Below are positions 55,733 through 64,000 of a stretch of 64,000 bases of DNA, one piece after another (position 1 is the stretch's first letter; each line of letters begins with the position of its first letter). The DNA comes from Caulobacter sp. NIBR1757 (lineage in GTDB: Bacteria > Pseudomonadota > Alphaproteobacteria > Caulobacterales > Caulobacteraceae): positions 1,139,501-1,203,500 of the forward strand of contig NZ_CP115463.1 in NCBI RefSeq assembly GCF_027912495.1, read 5' to 3'. The position numbers and the translations under genes were made by a program. A model generated the notes under the pieces. That model saw nothing but the letters and a program-made list of their open reading frames with translations, made no database searches and had not been told where the DNA came from.

Positions 55733-57685
55733 CTAGCTGTCCAGGAAGCTGCGCAGCTTCCGCGACCGGCTCGGATGCTTCAGCTTGCGAAGCGCCTTGG
55801 CCTCGATCTGACGGATCCGTTCGCGGGTCACCGAGAACTGCTGGCCGACCTCTTCAAGCGTGTGGTCGGTGTTCATGCCGATGCCGAAGCGCATGCGCAG
55901 CACGCGTTCCTCGCGCGGCGTCAGGGACGCCAGCACGCGGGTGGTGGTCTCGCGCAGGTTCGACTGGATGGCCGCGTCGATGGGCAGGATGGCGTTCTTG
56001 TCCTCGATGAAGTCGCCCAGGTGGCTGTCTTCCTCGTCGCCGATGGGCGTTTCGAGCGAAATCGGCTCCTTGGCGATCTTCAGGACCTTGCGCACCTTCT
56101 CCAGCGGCATGGCCAGCTTTTCGGCCAGCTCTTCCGGGGTCGGCTCGCGGCCGATCTCGTGCAGCATCTGGCGGCTGGTGCGGACAATCTTGTTGATCGT
56201 CTCGATCATGTGGACCGGGATACGGATGGTCCGCGCCTGGTCGGCGATCGAGCGGGTGATGGCCTGGCGAATCCACCAGGTGGCGTAGGTCGAGAACTTG
56301 TAGCCGCGACGGTACTCGAACTTGTCGACCGCCTTCATCAGGCCGATGTTGCCTTCCTGGATCAGGTCCAGGAACTGCAGGCCGCGGTTGGTGTACTTCT
56401 TGGCGATGGAGATCACGAGGCGCAGGTTGGCCTCGACCATTTCCTTCTTGGCCTGACGGGCCTCGCGCTCGCCCTTCTGCACGGTCTGGACGATGCGGCG
56501 GTAGTCGTCGATCGGCACGCCGGTCTCGGTGGCCAGGGCGGCCACTTCCTGACGGATGTCCGACACCGAGTTCACGTCGTTCTCGACGAACTTGGTCCAG
56601 CGAACGCCCAGCTGCTTGACGGTTTCCTGCCACTTGGGGTTCAGCTCCTGGCCGAAGTAGGCCTTGAGGAACTCGCCGCGGCTGATGCCATAGCTGTCGG
56701 CCAGGCGCAGCAGGCGGCCTTCCAGGGCCATCAGGCGCTTGTTGATCGCATAGAGCTGCTCGACCAGCGCCTCGATGCGGTTGTTGTTCAGCTTCAGGGT
56801 CTTCAGCTTGCCGACGATGGCGCTGGAGGCCTCGAGGTAGGCCTTGCGATCGGCGTCGGTGAGGTCCTCGCCGCGCAGGCGGCGCTCGACCAGCTTTTCC
56901 TGCAGGGGACGGAAGCCTTCGAACTCGCCGGCGATGCTGTCCAGGGTCTCCATGACGCTTTCGCGCAGTTCACCTTCCATGGCGCTGACGGTCGGACCGG
57001 CGCCGTCGTCGAAATCGTCGTCGTCGTCTTCGCCCTCGGGCTTCTCTTCGCCCTCGGCCTTTTCCTCAGGCTCGGCGGCATCGCCGTCTTCGGACGGTAC
57101 GATGGGCGGGGCGGCCGGGAACATGACGCCGTAGGTGCCTTCGAGGTCGATGACCTCGCGCAGCAGGATGCGGCCGCTGCCCAGTTCCTCGCGCCAGACC
57201 ATGATGGCCTCGAAGGTCAGGGCGCTTTCGCACAGGCCGCGGATCATGGCGTCGCGGCCGGCCTCGATGCGCTTGGCGATGGCGATTTCGCCCTCGCGGC
57301 TCAGCAGTTCGACGCTGCCCATCTCGCGCAGGTACATGCGGACCGGGTCGTCGGTGCGGTCGTAGGCGGCCTTGGTCTCAGCCTCGGTGGTGATCGAGGT
57401 TTCTTCGCGGTTGGCGACCGCGCCGCCTTCGCCTTCGCCGGCGTCTTCTTCCGCTTCGACGACGTTGACGCCCATTTCCGACAGCATGGCCAGGGTGTCT
57501 TCGATGGCGTCGGGGCTGACCTCTTCCGAAGGCAGCACCTTGTTCAGCTCGTCCATGGTGACGTAGCCGCGGGCCTTGGCCTGCTTGATGAACTTCTTGA
57601 CGCCGGCATCGGTCAGGTCGAGCAGCGGGCCGTCAGCGGCGGGGGCTTCGGCGGGCTCTTGCGGCTCGGCGGTGGTGTTGCTCAT
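55733..57685 (-). CDS. rpoD: Primary sigma factor RpoD
   Basis: Housekeeping sigma factor of 650 residues. It has region 1.1 ([20 protein letters not shown]), region 1.2 ([20 protein letters not shown]), an acidic non-conserved insert rich in Asp and Glu near 205-235, regions 2.3-2.4 ([20 protein letters not shown]) and region 4.2 ([20 protein letters not shown]) ending RSFLDS. The ATG at 57685 ([10 protein letters not shown]) has GGAG six bases upstream. A terminator follows. It is convergent with dnaG, its usual upstream neighbour in this lineage. Confidence 0.97.
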   Translation of the reverse strand: MSNTTAEPQEPAEAPAADGPLLDLTDAGVKKFIKQAKARGYVTMDELNKVLPSEEVSPDAIEDTLAMLSEMGVNVVEAEEDAGEGEGGAVANREETSITTEAETKAAYDRTDDPVRMYLREMGSVELLSREGEIAIAKRIEAGRDAMIRGLCESALTFEAIMVWREELGSGRILLREVIDLEGTYGVMFPAAPPIVPSEDGDAAEPEEKAEGEEKPEGEDDDDDFDDGAGPTVSAMEGELRESVMETLDSIAGEFEGFRPLQEKLVERRLRGEDLTDADRKAYLEASSAIVGKLKTLKLNNNRIEALVEQLYAINKRLMALEGRLLRLADSYGISRGEFLKAYFGQELNPKWQETVKQLGVRWTKFVENDVNSVSDIRQEVAALATETGVPIDDYRRIVQTVQKGEREARQAKKEMVEANLRLVISIAKKYTNRGLQFLDLIQEGNIGLMKAVDKFEYRRGYKFSTYATWWIRQAITRSIADQARTIRIPVHMIETINKIVRTSRQMLHEIGREPTPEELAEKLAMPLEKVRKVLKIAKEPISLETPIGDEEDSHLGDFIEDKNAILPIDAAIQSNLRETTTRVLASLTPREERVLRMRFGIGMNTDHTLEEVGQQFSVTRERIRQIEAKALRKLKHPSRSRKLRSFLDS

Positions 57686-58420
57686 CAATGTCTCCAATAG
57701 CGTCGCTGGACCCGGGGCGTGGGCCGCGCCGCTTAAGAAATTCCTGTGCGTCGATCACTCAGGGTTCGACCGGGCCGAAAGGTTCCTGCAAACGCCGCAC
57801 AAGACCGTGTCAAAACGTCGCAGTTTCAGGCCAGGGTCGCCATGCAAAATCGCTCCGCGAGGTTGCCCTCCTCGGAGTCGATGGCGTTCCGGGCGCTTCG
57901 CGACGGCTTGTTCGGCCGAGGGATGAGCGTTCCCAGGGACCAGACGGGCGGCGACTGAAGACATCATTTTCGAGCTGAGGGCGCGCGCTACGGCGGCCCG
58001 GTCGATGTCGGTCACAACCTGTGTTGATCCACAGGGGGCAAATGGCGGTCCCGCCCCCTGGAGTCAAGGGCGGTATCCCGCGCAGGCGGATGAAATGTCA
58101 GGGTTATTCGCCCGCTGTCCACAGGCAGCCCCTATCGAAGCGACCCACCATTATACCGCGCGCTTGGGCGGGAAGGGGCGAAGGGGGGGCGTGGACGTTG
58201 AAAATACTGGCGGACCCGTGGCCGGAAGGTTGGTCCGGGCGGCTGTGATGTAGCCCGGCGGGTAGGCCCACCGTAGGTTGGTCGTCAGGAATTGTGGGCC
58301 GGATTGTCGTCGGCGGACCCACGGCGGCGCGTGTCGCCGGAATTCGCCCGTACAGGGCCGGAAAACCTCGCAAAATGAATATGTCTAGACATATTCATCG
58401 AGCCTGGCCGAGCTGAAAGG
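57686..58420. other. 735-bp noncoding region upstream of rpoD
   Basis: No convincing gene was seen. On the rpoD strand a TTGACAC hexamer-like sequence lies at 57807-57813, about 120 bases before the start, but I could not pair it with a good -10. Repeat family B copy 2 occupies 58131-58398. The remainder (57814-58130) shows nothing I can name. Confidence 0.6.
58131..58398. repeat. Intergenic element family B, copy 2
   Basis: A 268 bp element sharing with 36447-36693 the blocks CCTATCGAAGCG, ACCATTATA, GATGTAG-CCGG and a GTGGG/CCCAC hairpin (58294-58322). The terminal palindrome is here perfect over 24 bases (58375-58398, core ATATGTCTAGACATAT with ATGA and TCAT on its flanks). It lies upstream of rpoD and just past the 3' end of the M23 peptidase gene. 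Confidence 0.8.
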
Positions 58421-59803
58421 CTAGTTCTGCCCTTGAGCCCGGCGCAGGCCCACCGACTTGGCGTCGATGACGTCGGCCTTGGCCAGCTTCCTGGTCGTCG
58501 CGCCGGTGTCGTGACCTTGCGCGGCCAGCAGGCCGTCGAGGCGGGCCTTGGAGGCCTTGAACCGGGCGACGTCGGCGCCGCTGAGGATCGAACCGGTCGG
58601 CACCTTGGCCCCGATCGGATTGACGCGGGCATTCTTGAAGAAGATTTCGTAGTGAAGGTGCGGGCCGGTCGAGGCGCCGGTCGAACCGACGTAGCCGATC
58701 ACCTGGCCCTGGCTGACGTGGACGCCCGGACGGATGCCCTTGGCGTAGCGCGACATGTGGCCATAGCCGGTAGCGTAGCCGCCGGCGTGCTTGATCTTCA
58801 CCCAGTTGCCGTAGCCGCCGTAACGGCCGGCCATCTCGATGACGCCGTCGCCGGCCGCCAGGATCGGGGTGCCGGTGCCCGCCCCGAAGTCGATGCCCTG
58901 GTGCATGCGGCTGTAGCCGAGGATCGGGTGGCGGCGCATGCCGAACTTGCTGGTGATGCGGGCGCCGTCGACGGGCGTGCGCAGCAGGGCGCTTTTGATG
59001 TTCTTGCCGAGGTCGTCGAAGAACTGGACTTTACCGTCGGTGCGGGTGAAGCCGTAGAACTTCATGCCCTTCACCTGGGCGTACTGAAGGTCGCCGGCCT
59101 CGATGGTGCGGCCGCTGTCGGTGACCTTGCGGTCGAACACCAGGCAGAACTCATCGCCTTCCTTGATGTCGCGGCTGAAGTCGATCTTGTGGCTGAACAG
59201 CTTGGCGGCCTGGCTGACGATGGCCGAGTTGGCGCCGACGGTGCTGGCGCTCTCATGGAAGCTGCCGTGCATCTCGCCGCAGGCGACGGTGGTCTCGTCA
59301 CGGACTTCCTCGGCCAGTTCGCGAAGCCGAAGCGCGCCGTCGAAGGTGCGCGAGACGGTGATGGTCTTGGCCTGGCCGGTACGCATCGACAGGCCGATCA
59401 GGCGGGCCGGGCCACGCTGGTTCTGCGGCCTGGCGACGGAGGCGATGAAGTCCATGCCGGCGCGGATGTTGACGGTGTCGACGACGCTGGACAGCGTCTT
59501 GATGACGGCGCGGGCGTCGGCCTCGCCGACTCCGGCCCGCTGCACGGCGTCTTCCAGGGTCTCGCCGGGGCGAACCTCGACGGCGATGCTCTCACCGCGG
59601 TTGAAGCCGGGCAGGGCTTCAGCCTGGGCGAAGGCCATGTGCTGCAGGGCCGCGAAGGCGGCGGGATCCATCGGCGGTGTGATGGAGGTCTCGGCGGGCT
59701 CGCCCATCCGCCAGGCCAGCGCCAGAACCGCGAAGCCGGCGATGCCGACAAACAGCTTGGGCGCGATGCGGGTGGTCGGGCGTCGCGGATCGAATTCTTG
59801 CAT
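58421..59803 (-). CDS. M23-family metallopeptidase (LytM domain)
   Basis: Probable periplasmic peptidoglycan endopeptidase or envelope regulator of 460 residues. A single N-terminal membrane span (KLFVGIAGFAVLALAWRM) is followed by an OapA/LysM-like region (VEVRPGETLEDAVQRAGV). The C-terminal LytM domain has the zinc motifs GYSRMHQGIDFGAGTG (H-x-x-x-D) and STGPHLHYEIFF (H-x-H), so catalytic residues are intact. It is convergent to nothing; rpoD lies downstream on the same strand. Confidence 0.9.
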   Translation of the reverse strand: MQEFDPRRPTTRIAPKLFVGIAGFAVLALAWRMGEPAETSITPPMDPAAFAALQHMAFAQAEALPGFNRGESIAVEVRPGETLEDAVQRAGVGEADARAVIKTLSSVVDTVNIRAGMDFIASVARPQNQRGPARLIGLSMRTGQAKTITVSRTFDGALRLRELAEEVRDETTVACGEMHGSFHESASTVGANSAIVSQAAKLFSHKIDFSRDIKEGDEFCLVFDRKVTDSGRTIEAGDLQYAQVKGMKFYGFTRTDGKVQFFDDLGKNIKSALLRTPVDGARITSKFGMRRHPILGYSRMHQGIDFGAGTGTPILAAGDGVIEMAGRYGGYGNWVKIKHAGGYATGYGHMSRYAKGIRPGVHVSQGQVIGYVGSTGASTGPHLHYEIFFKNARVNPIGAKVPTGSILSGADVARFKASKARLDGLLAAQGHDTGATTRKLAKADVIDAKSVGLRRAQGQN

Positions 59804-59992
59804 TCATTCCCCCGTCGCGGGCCGCTCCTTGGTTAAGGATTGGCCGGTCGCTTCAGAATGGTACGGCTGGGACGCCCCCCAGCAATTCTAGGGCCGGTTT
59901 CTGCCGACCCGCCCGGTAAGAGGCAAGCAATATTCGATGCTTCGGGCCATTTGTCACGTCGATGGTTAACAAAGGGGCGTCGGTTCGGCCTC

Positions 59993-60349
59993 TCAGAGGA
60001 GGTCGAGCACCGTCTCCTGCGGCCGGCAAAGCGCCGCCCCCTTGGGCGTAACGACGATCGGGCGGTTCACCAGGATCGGATCGCGGACCATGGCGTCGAG
60101 AATCGCCTCCTCGGAAGCGTCGGCTTTGGTCAGGCCCAGCGCCTCGGCCTCGGTGCCCCGTTCGCGCAGGATGTCCCTGGCCGCGGCGCCCATGGTCGCC
60201 AGCAGTTGCTTCAGCTGCGGCTTGCTCCAGCCGGCCTTGAGGTACTCGACGACGGTCGGTTCGATTCCCCGCTCGCGCAGCAGCTCGATGGTCTTGCGCG
60301 AGGTGCCGCAGGCCGGGTTGTGAAAGACGGTGACGGTCGGGTCGGCCAT
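59993..60349 (-). CDS. arsC: Arsenate reductase, glutaredoxin type
   Basis: Reduces arsenate to arsenite with glutathione and glutaredoxin. The protein of 118 residues has the ArsC signature VTVFHNPACGTSRKT with catalytic Cys14 and the distal Arg in LVNRPIVVTPKGAALCRP. It is the last gene of arsI-arsR-acr3-arsC, starting five bases after acr3. Confidence 0.93.
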   Translation of the reverse strand: MADPTVTVFHNPACGTSRKTIELLRERGIEPTVVEYLKAGWSKPQLKQLLATMGAAARDILRERGTEAEALGLTKADASEEAILDAMVRDPILVNRPIVVTPKGAALCRPQETVLDLL

Positions 60350-60354
60350 GGCGT

Positions 60355-61398
60355 TCAGCTCTGCTCCGGGTTGGGGGGCGGGCGGCGCTCATACCAACCG
60401 CGGCTGCGGTTGACGAGGGCGGCGACCGACAGCATCACCGGCACCTCGATCAGCACCCCGACGACGGTCGCCAGCGCCGCCCCGGACTTCAGGCCGAACA
60501 GGCTGATGGCGGCGGCCACCGCCAGTTCGAAGAAGTTGCTGGCCCCGATCAGGGCCGACGGCCCGGCCACCTGGTGCGTCTCGCCGACCGCCCGGTTCAG
60601 CACATAGGCGAGGCCGGCGTTGAAATAGACCTGGATCAGGATCGGCACGGCCAGGATGGCGATGACCAGCGGCTGGGCGAGGATCTGCGGCCCCTGGAAT
60701 CCGAACAGCAGCACCAGGGTGGCCAGCAGGGCGGCCATCGAGGCCGGTTGCAGCCGGCGCAGGGCGCCGTCCAGCGCCTCCGGACCCTTGGCCAGAAGGA
60801 GGCGGCGGATCAGCTGGGCCGCCGCCGCCGGGACCACGACGTAGAGCAGCACGGACAGGGCCAGGGTCTCGAAGGGCACGCTGATTGAGGCCAGGCCCAG
60901 CAGCAGGGCGACGATGGGCCCGAAGGCGACCAGCATGATGACGTCGTTGAGCGCCACCTGGCTGAGGGTGAAGTGCGGCTCGCCCTTCACCAGCTGGCTC
61001 CAGACGAAGACCATGGCGGTGCAGGGGGCGGCGGCCAGCAGGATCAGGCCGGCGATGTAGCTGTCGATCTGGCCGGTGGGCAAAAGGGGCCGAAACAGCA
61101 GGCTGATAAACAGCCAGGCCAGCAGCGCCATGGAGAAGGGTTTGACCGCCCAGTTGATCAGCAGGGTCACCGATATGCCGCGCCAGTGGCGGCCGACCTG
61201 GCCGAGGGCCGCCAGGGCGATGCGCAGCAGCATCGGGATGATCATCAGCCAGACCAGACCGGCGACGGGCAGGTTGACCCTGGCGACTTCCATCGCCGAC
61301 AGGGCGTCGAACAGGCCAGGGAAGGCGGCGCCGAGGGCGATGCCGGCGACGATGCACAGGGCCACCCAGAGGGTCAGGAAGCGCTCGAACAGGCTCAT
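60355..61398 (-). CDS. acr3: ACR3-family arsenite efflux permease
   Basis: Inner-membrane arsenite exporter of 347 residues with about ten helices. The ACR3 hallmark Cys lies in LAAAPCTAMVFVWSQLVKGE, and the second half has ALIGASNFFELAVAAAISLFG. It starts two bases after the arsR stop. It exports the arsenite produced by ArsC. Confidence 0.94.
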   Translation of the reverse strand: MSLFERFLTLWVALCIVAGIALGAAFPGLFDALSAMEVARVNLPVAGLVWLMIIPMLLRIALAALGQVGRHWRGISVTLLINWAVKPFSMALLAWLFISLLFRPLLPTGQIDSYIAGLILLAAAPCTAMVFVWSQLVKGEPHFTLSQVALNDVIMLVAFGPIVALLLGLASISVPFETLALSVLLYVVVPAAAAQLIRRLLLAKGPEALDGALRRLQPASMAALLATLVLLFGFQGPQILAQPLVIAILAVPILIQVYFNAGLAYVLNRAVGETHQVAGPSALIGASNFFELAVAAAISLFGLKSGAALATVVGVLIEVPVMLSVAALVNRSRGWYERRPPPNPEQS

Positions 61399-61400
61399 GT

Positions 61401-61751
61401 TCAGCAGGCCTTCGAGCCGCAGGCCCCGGCCTGGGCGGCGGCGATGGCGGGCGCGCAGATGGCCGGCTCGCCGCCGCAGCAGTCTTCCATCAGGAAGGCC
61501 AGCAGCCCGCTCATCGCCTCATAGTCGGCGCGGTAGATCATCGACCGGCCGTCGCGGCGCGAGGCGGCGAGGCCGGCCTGGGTCAGGATGGTCAGGTTGG
61601 AGGACAGGGTGTTGGCCAGCATGCCGGTCGCCCGTCCGATGTCGCCGGCGGCCATGCCGGCCGGTCCGGCCCGGACCAGCAGGCGGAAGATGGCCAGCCG
61701 TCCCGGATGGGCCAGGGCGGAGAGGGCGGAGACGGCGTCGGTCGATTCCAT
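61401..61751 (-). CDS. arsR: ArsR-family arsenite-responsive repressor
   Basis: Winged-helix repressor of 116 residues. The DNA-binding part is SALAHPGRLAIFRLLVRAG to NTLSSNLTILTQAGLAASRR. The metal site is of the C-terminal type, Cys91, Cys92 and Cys99 (EDCCGGEPAICAP), as in the Acidithiobacillus ArsR group rather than the alpha-3 type. Extra Cys occur in the tail (GACGSKAC). ATG at 61751 (MESTDAVSAL) is chosen by domain fit. Confidence 0.93.
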   Translation of the reverse strand: MESTDAVSALSALAHPGRLAIFRLLVRAGPAGMAAGDIGRATGMLANTLSSNLTILTQAGLAASRRDGRSMIYRADYEAMSGLLAFLMEDCCGGEPAICAPAIAAAQAGACGSKAC

Positions 61752-61806
61752 GTTTCCAGAATAGCCGAAATCCGCGAGCCCGGCGAGGCCGGACTCGCGG
61801 CGGGTC

Positions 61807-62238
61807 TCAGCCACAGCAGGCGCCGGCCGTGGCGGCGGGGGCCGGCGTGTCGCGCGGTTCGTCCTCGCCGTAGCGGGTCGCTTCGCCAAGGGTGTGGAAG
61901 GTCTCCCAGCGCACGCCCGACGGATCGACGACCCAGCTCTTGTCGGACTTTGCGTAGCAGCAGGTGGTGGCTTCCTGGTCGAGGGTGGTCTTGCCGGCCG
62001 CCTTCAGCCGGTTGGCGATCTCGGCCAGTTCGGCGGCGCTGTCGGCCTGGACGCCGACATGGTCGATGCCGGCCAGTCGTCCGCGTTGCGAGATGGCGAG
62101 GTTCACGCGCGGATCGTCCAGCATCCACTTGGCGTAGTCGGGTTTCACCACCGCCGGCTCGGCGCCGAACAGGGTGGAGTAGAAGCCGATGGACCGGTTC
62201 AGGTCCTCGACGGCGATATGCAGGTGCAGGCGTTTCAT
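61807..62238 (-). CDS. arsI: ArsI-type vicinal-oxygen-chelate dioxygenase
   Basis: Predicted C-As lyase that demethylates trivalent organoarsenicals. The protein of 143 residues has the metal triad His5, His60 (AGIDHVGVQ) and Glu112 (VRWETFH), and the arsenic-binding Cys93-Cys94 in TTCCYAKSDKSWV. The tail ends in GACCG. The CadI name is used for close relatives. ATG at 62238 has GGAG six bases upstream. It is the first gene of the operon, which is less usual than having arsR first. Confidence 0.9.
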   Translation of the reverse strand: MKRLHLHIAVEDLNRSIGFYSTLFGAEPAVVKPDYAKWMLDDPRVNLAISQRGRLAGIDHVGVQADSAAELAEIANRLKAAGKTTLDQEATTCCYAKSDKSWVVDPSGVRWETFHTLGEATRYGEDEPRDTPAPAATAGACCG

Positions 62239-62247
62239 GGACATCTC

Positions 62248-62273
62248 CATATTTCTATAATTCCGGAAATATG
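62248..62273. promoter_or_regulatory. Putative ArsR operator/promoter region
   Basis: Perfect inverted repeat CATATTTC / GAAATATG with a ten-base spacer TATAATTCCG, directly upstream of arsI in an AT-rich stretch. TATAAT-like sequence overlaps it. A weaker GTTTCC...GAAAT pair lies before arsR (around 61752-61771). Confidence 0.6.
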
Positions 62274-62317
62274 GAATCAATGGGTTTGTGTCAAGCACCG
62301 TCGCAACGGCCGGCGGC

Positions 62318-64000
62318 CTACCAGCGCACGATGGCCTTGCCGGTGACGCCGGTTGAGCCGCTGAGGTTCCAGGCCATGGACGGGGTCGGCGCCGGCCAAC
62401 TGCGTTCGACGCCCTTGGGCCAAGCCTCCAAGATCGTTCCGTAGTCGATCTCGGCCGATCCGGCGCCGGCTTTGGCGGGACGGAAGCTGATCACCAGTGG
62501 TCGGTCCGCGCCGGCCCATCGCAGTTTGTGAACCTCACCAGGCGCGGTCAGCCAATTGGTCGGCCGGCCCTGGACGGTGACGTCCTTCACCACAGCGCTG
62601 AGCTTGATGTTCAGCCTGGCAATGCGGGCCCCAGGCGGCGACGTGAGGACCACAATGACCCGTCCATCCGGTCCGATGCGGCTGGTAAGGGTCGGTTTCA
62701 TGACGGGGACCGGATCGGCGGATCGGACAAACACTGGCTGGTCGTACAGTGGCGGCAGGCTGGCCCGCTGCAACAGTTTGGTGCTGATGGTGATGCCGGC
62801 CGCGGTGGGATCGCTATTGTCCTTGAAGATCGACAGGCCTCCACCGCCCTGAATCTGGTAGGCGGTCCAAGCGTTCCCCGAATGACTGTCGCTCACGTAG
62901 ACGACGCTGTCGGCGGGAGGGTAGCGTTCGGTCCAAGGGTCAGAGGTGGCCCAGACCGCGCCGATAGCGCCCCCGACCGCCGTCAGGACGATCCCAAAGA
63001 AGGTCCAGGCTCGCGTTCGGCCATACTCACCCACCGGCTGGGCCAGCGGCCACAGTACGAACAGCGCCAACAGGGCGAAGAGGCCGAGCAGGGCCGGGAA
63101 GTCGAGGCCCTGGGCGGTCAGGTGGACATAGACCCCCAGCCAGCCACAGACGACGGCCGCCAGCACGGCAAGCAAGGAGGTCGAGCGGCCGTCCGCGCCC
63201 CAGCGGCTGACCGCCGCGCCAAGGGCGGCCAGGGTCAGGGGCCAAGCGACCAGGAAGGCGACCTGGGGCACGAAGGCCTGCAGCAGGGTGGCGAGGACGA
63301 AGCCGAAGCAGAGCACCCCGGCCCAGGCGGCATTGATCGGCAGCGGCGCTTTGCGGACCAGGAACAACAGCCCCGCCCCGACGCCGAGACCCAGGCCGAC
63401 CGGATCGAAGCCACCGGCCAGGCTGGAGGCGGCGCCGATCAGGACGCAGAGCAGGGGCGTCACCCAGCGGCGGCTCGCGGTCTTGCCGGCCAGCTGAGTA
63501 CCGATCAGGGCGGCGGCCAGGCCGATGGCGAAGATGGCCGCCTCCCACACCGGCCAGACGGCCAGCAGCGGGCGCTGCTCGACGAAGCCGAAGCCGACGC
63601 CAGTCCAGCGACGGACCACGTGCAGCAGCAGGGCGGCCAGCAAGGTCGTGGCCAGGGCGATGGTCGCGCCCTTCAGCCCATCCTGCCAGCGCAGCCGCTC
63701 GCCGGCCGCCTTGGCCCGCCGGCCGGCGAGGATCAGCAGGCCGCCGGCGAGGGCCAGGACCAGCCAGCCCATGATCGGCGGATAGGCCAGGATGTGGTCG
63801 CCAAAGGTCTGGCTGTAGACCGCGCTGGGGGCCTTCTTCGGCAGGGTCTTGTCGAAGGCGAAGGTCCGGGTGGCGGCCAGCACCTGCTCGCCCATCGACT
63901 GCACCGCGCCCGGATCGAGGTTGGCCACCGTCGAGGTCGGGGAATGGTAGTCGAACTGGCGGCCGATGAAGGCGAAGTTCAGGCCGGTCAGGCCCAGCCG
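62318..64000 (-). CDS. M28-type membrane peptidase (N-terminal part beyond window)
   Basis: C-terminal about 560 residues of a large protein. At the window edge the sequence FIGRQFDYHSPTSTVANLDP resembles the Y-H-T/S-P end of an M28 aminopeptidase domain, followed by GAVQSMGEQVLAAT. After that come about ten membrane helices and a C-terminal soluble domain (VYVSDSHSGNAWTAYQ, RIARLNIKLSAVVKDV, VTGKAIVRW). This order fits the vacuolar Pff1-like M28 peptidases found in Caulobacterales. It starts outside the window, so metal ligands cannot be checked. Confidence 0.8.
   Translation of the reverse strand, partial: RLGLTGLNFAFIGRQFDYHSPTSTVANLDPGAVQSMGEQVLAATRTFAFDKTLPKKAPSAVYSQTFGDHILAYPPIMGWLVLALAGGLLILAGRRAKAAGERLRWQDGLKGATIALATTLLAALLLHVVRRWTGVGFGFVEQRPLLAVWPVWEAAIFAIGLAAALIGTQLAGKTASRRWVTPLLCVLIGAASSLAGGFDPVGLGLGVGAGLLFLVRKAPLPINAAWAGVLCFGFVLATLLQAFVPQVAFLVAWPLTLAALGAAVSRWGADGRSTSLLAVLAAVVCGWLGVYVHLTAQGLDFPALLGLFALLALFVLWPLAQPVGEYGRTRAWTFFGIVLTAVGGAIGAVWATSDPWTERYPPADSVVYVSDSHSGNAWTAYQIQGGGGLSIFKDNSDPTAAGITISTKLLQRASLPPLYDQPVFVRSADPVPVMKPTLTSRIGPDGRVIVVLTSPPGARIARLNIKLSAVVKDVTVQGRPTNWLTAPGEVHKLRWAGADRPLVISFRPAKAGAGSAEIDYGTILEAWPKGVERSWPAPTPSMAWNLSGSTGVTGKAIVRW

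Noticed and set aside
57755..58015. Open frame upstream of rpoD on the - strand
   Set aside because: No ribosome-binding site, no domain, basic random-looking composition; treated as rpoD leader or noncoding.

Overview
This 64 kb window is high-GC, densely packed bacterial chromosome. Gene content points to an alphaproteobacterium of the Caulobacterales (Caulobacter, Phenylobacterium or Brevundimonas type; genus not resolvable by eye). The reasons are a long alphaproteobacterial RpoD, pseudaminic-acid genes of the kind used for flagellin glycosylation, several hybrid histidine kinases, a receptor with a CheR-docking tail, and SleB and M23 wall hydrolases. No rRNA, tRNA, phage or CRISPR was seen. 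One insertion sequence and several families of intergenic repeats are present.

Layout. 0-6 kb: the 5' part of a PAS sensor kinase, a SleB-like hydrolase, a GNAT enzyme, trxB and a small membrane protein. 5.2-11.3 kb: pseudaminic-acid genes pseI, pseG and pseF with an ELM1-family gene, interrupted by a CHASE4 hybrid kinase. 11.4-20.8 kb: greA, an acyltransferase, GNATs, an EamA transporter, a second hybrid kinase, a divergent hydrolase/OhrR-type regulator pair and a GST. 20.8-31 kb: a chemoreceptor, carB with an RraB-like gene, and carA about 3.6 kb away with unrelated genes between. 31-36.4 kb: a HAD phosphatase, an amidohydrolase-like lipoprotein, an IS110/IS1111-type element sitting inside an intergenic palindromic repeat, and an APC permease. 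36.8-39.7 kb: an ECF41 sigma-factor operon with its own predicted promoter, then an MFS transporter. 39.7-47.2 kb: three paralogous secreted proteins of unknown function around a two-gene NMN salvage module (nadM-Nudix, nadV). 47.3-57.7 kb: dnaG and rpoD, normally neighbours, here convergent and about 6.5 kb apart; between them are an ADH, an esterase, a 2OG-type protein, secreted proteins and a ParDE-like pair. 58.4-64 kb: an M23 peptidase, an arsenic operon (arsI-arsR-acr3-arsC) and an M28-type membrane peptidase cut by the window end.

The most unusual signals are: (1) two palindromic repeat families, four copies in all, each lying between convergent genes, which suggests bidirectional terminators; (2) the IS1111-type element with a downstream noncoding end that could encode a bridge RNA; (3) a separate element of about 250-270 bp, in two copies, ending in a TCTAGA-centred palindrome, one copy upstream of rpoD; (4) the triplicated secreted family; (5) a DnaG whose zinc-ribbon ligands are absent and whose 3' part has foreign-looking composition. 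Functions are inferred from motifs and context only; no database search was run.
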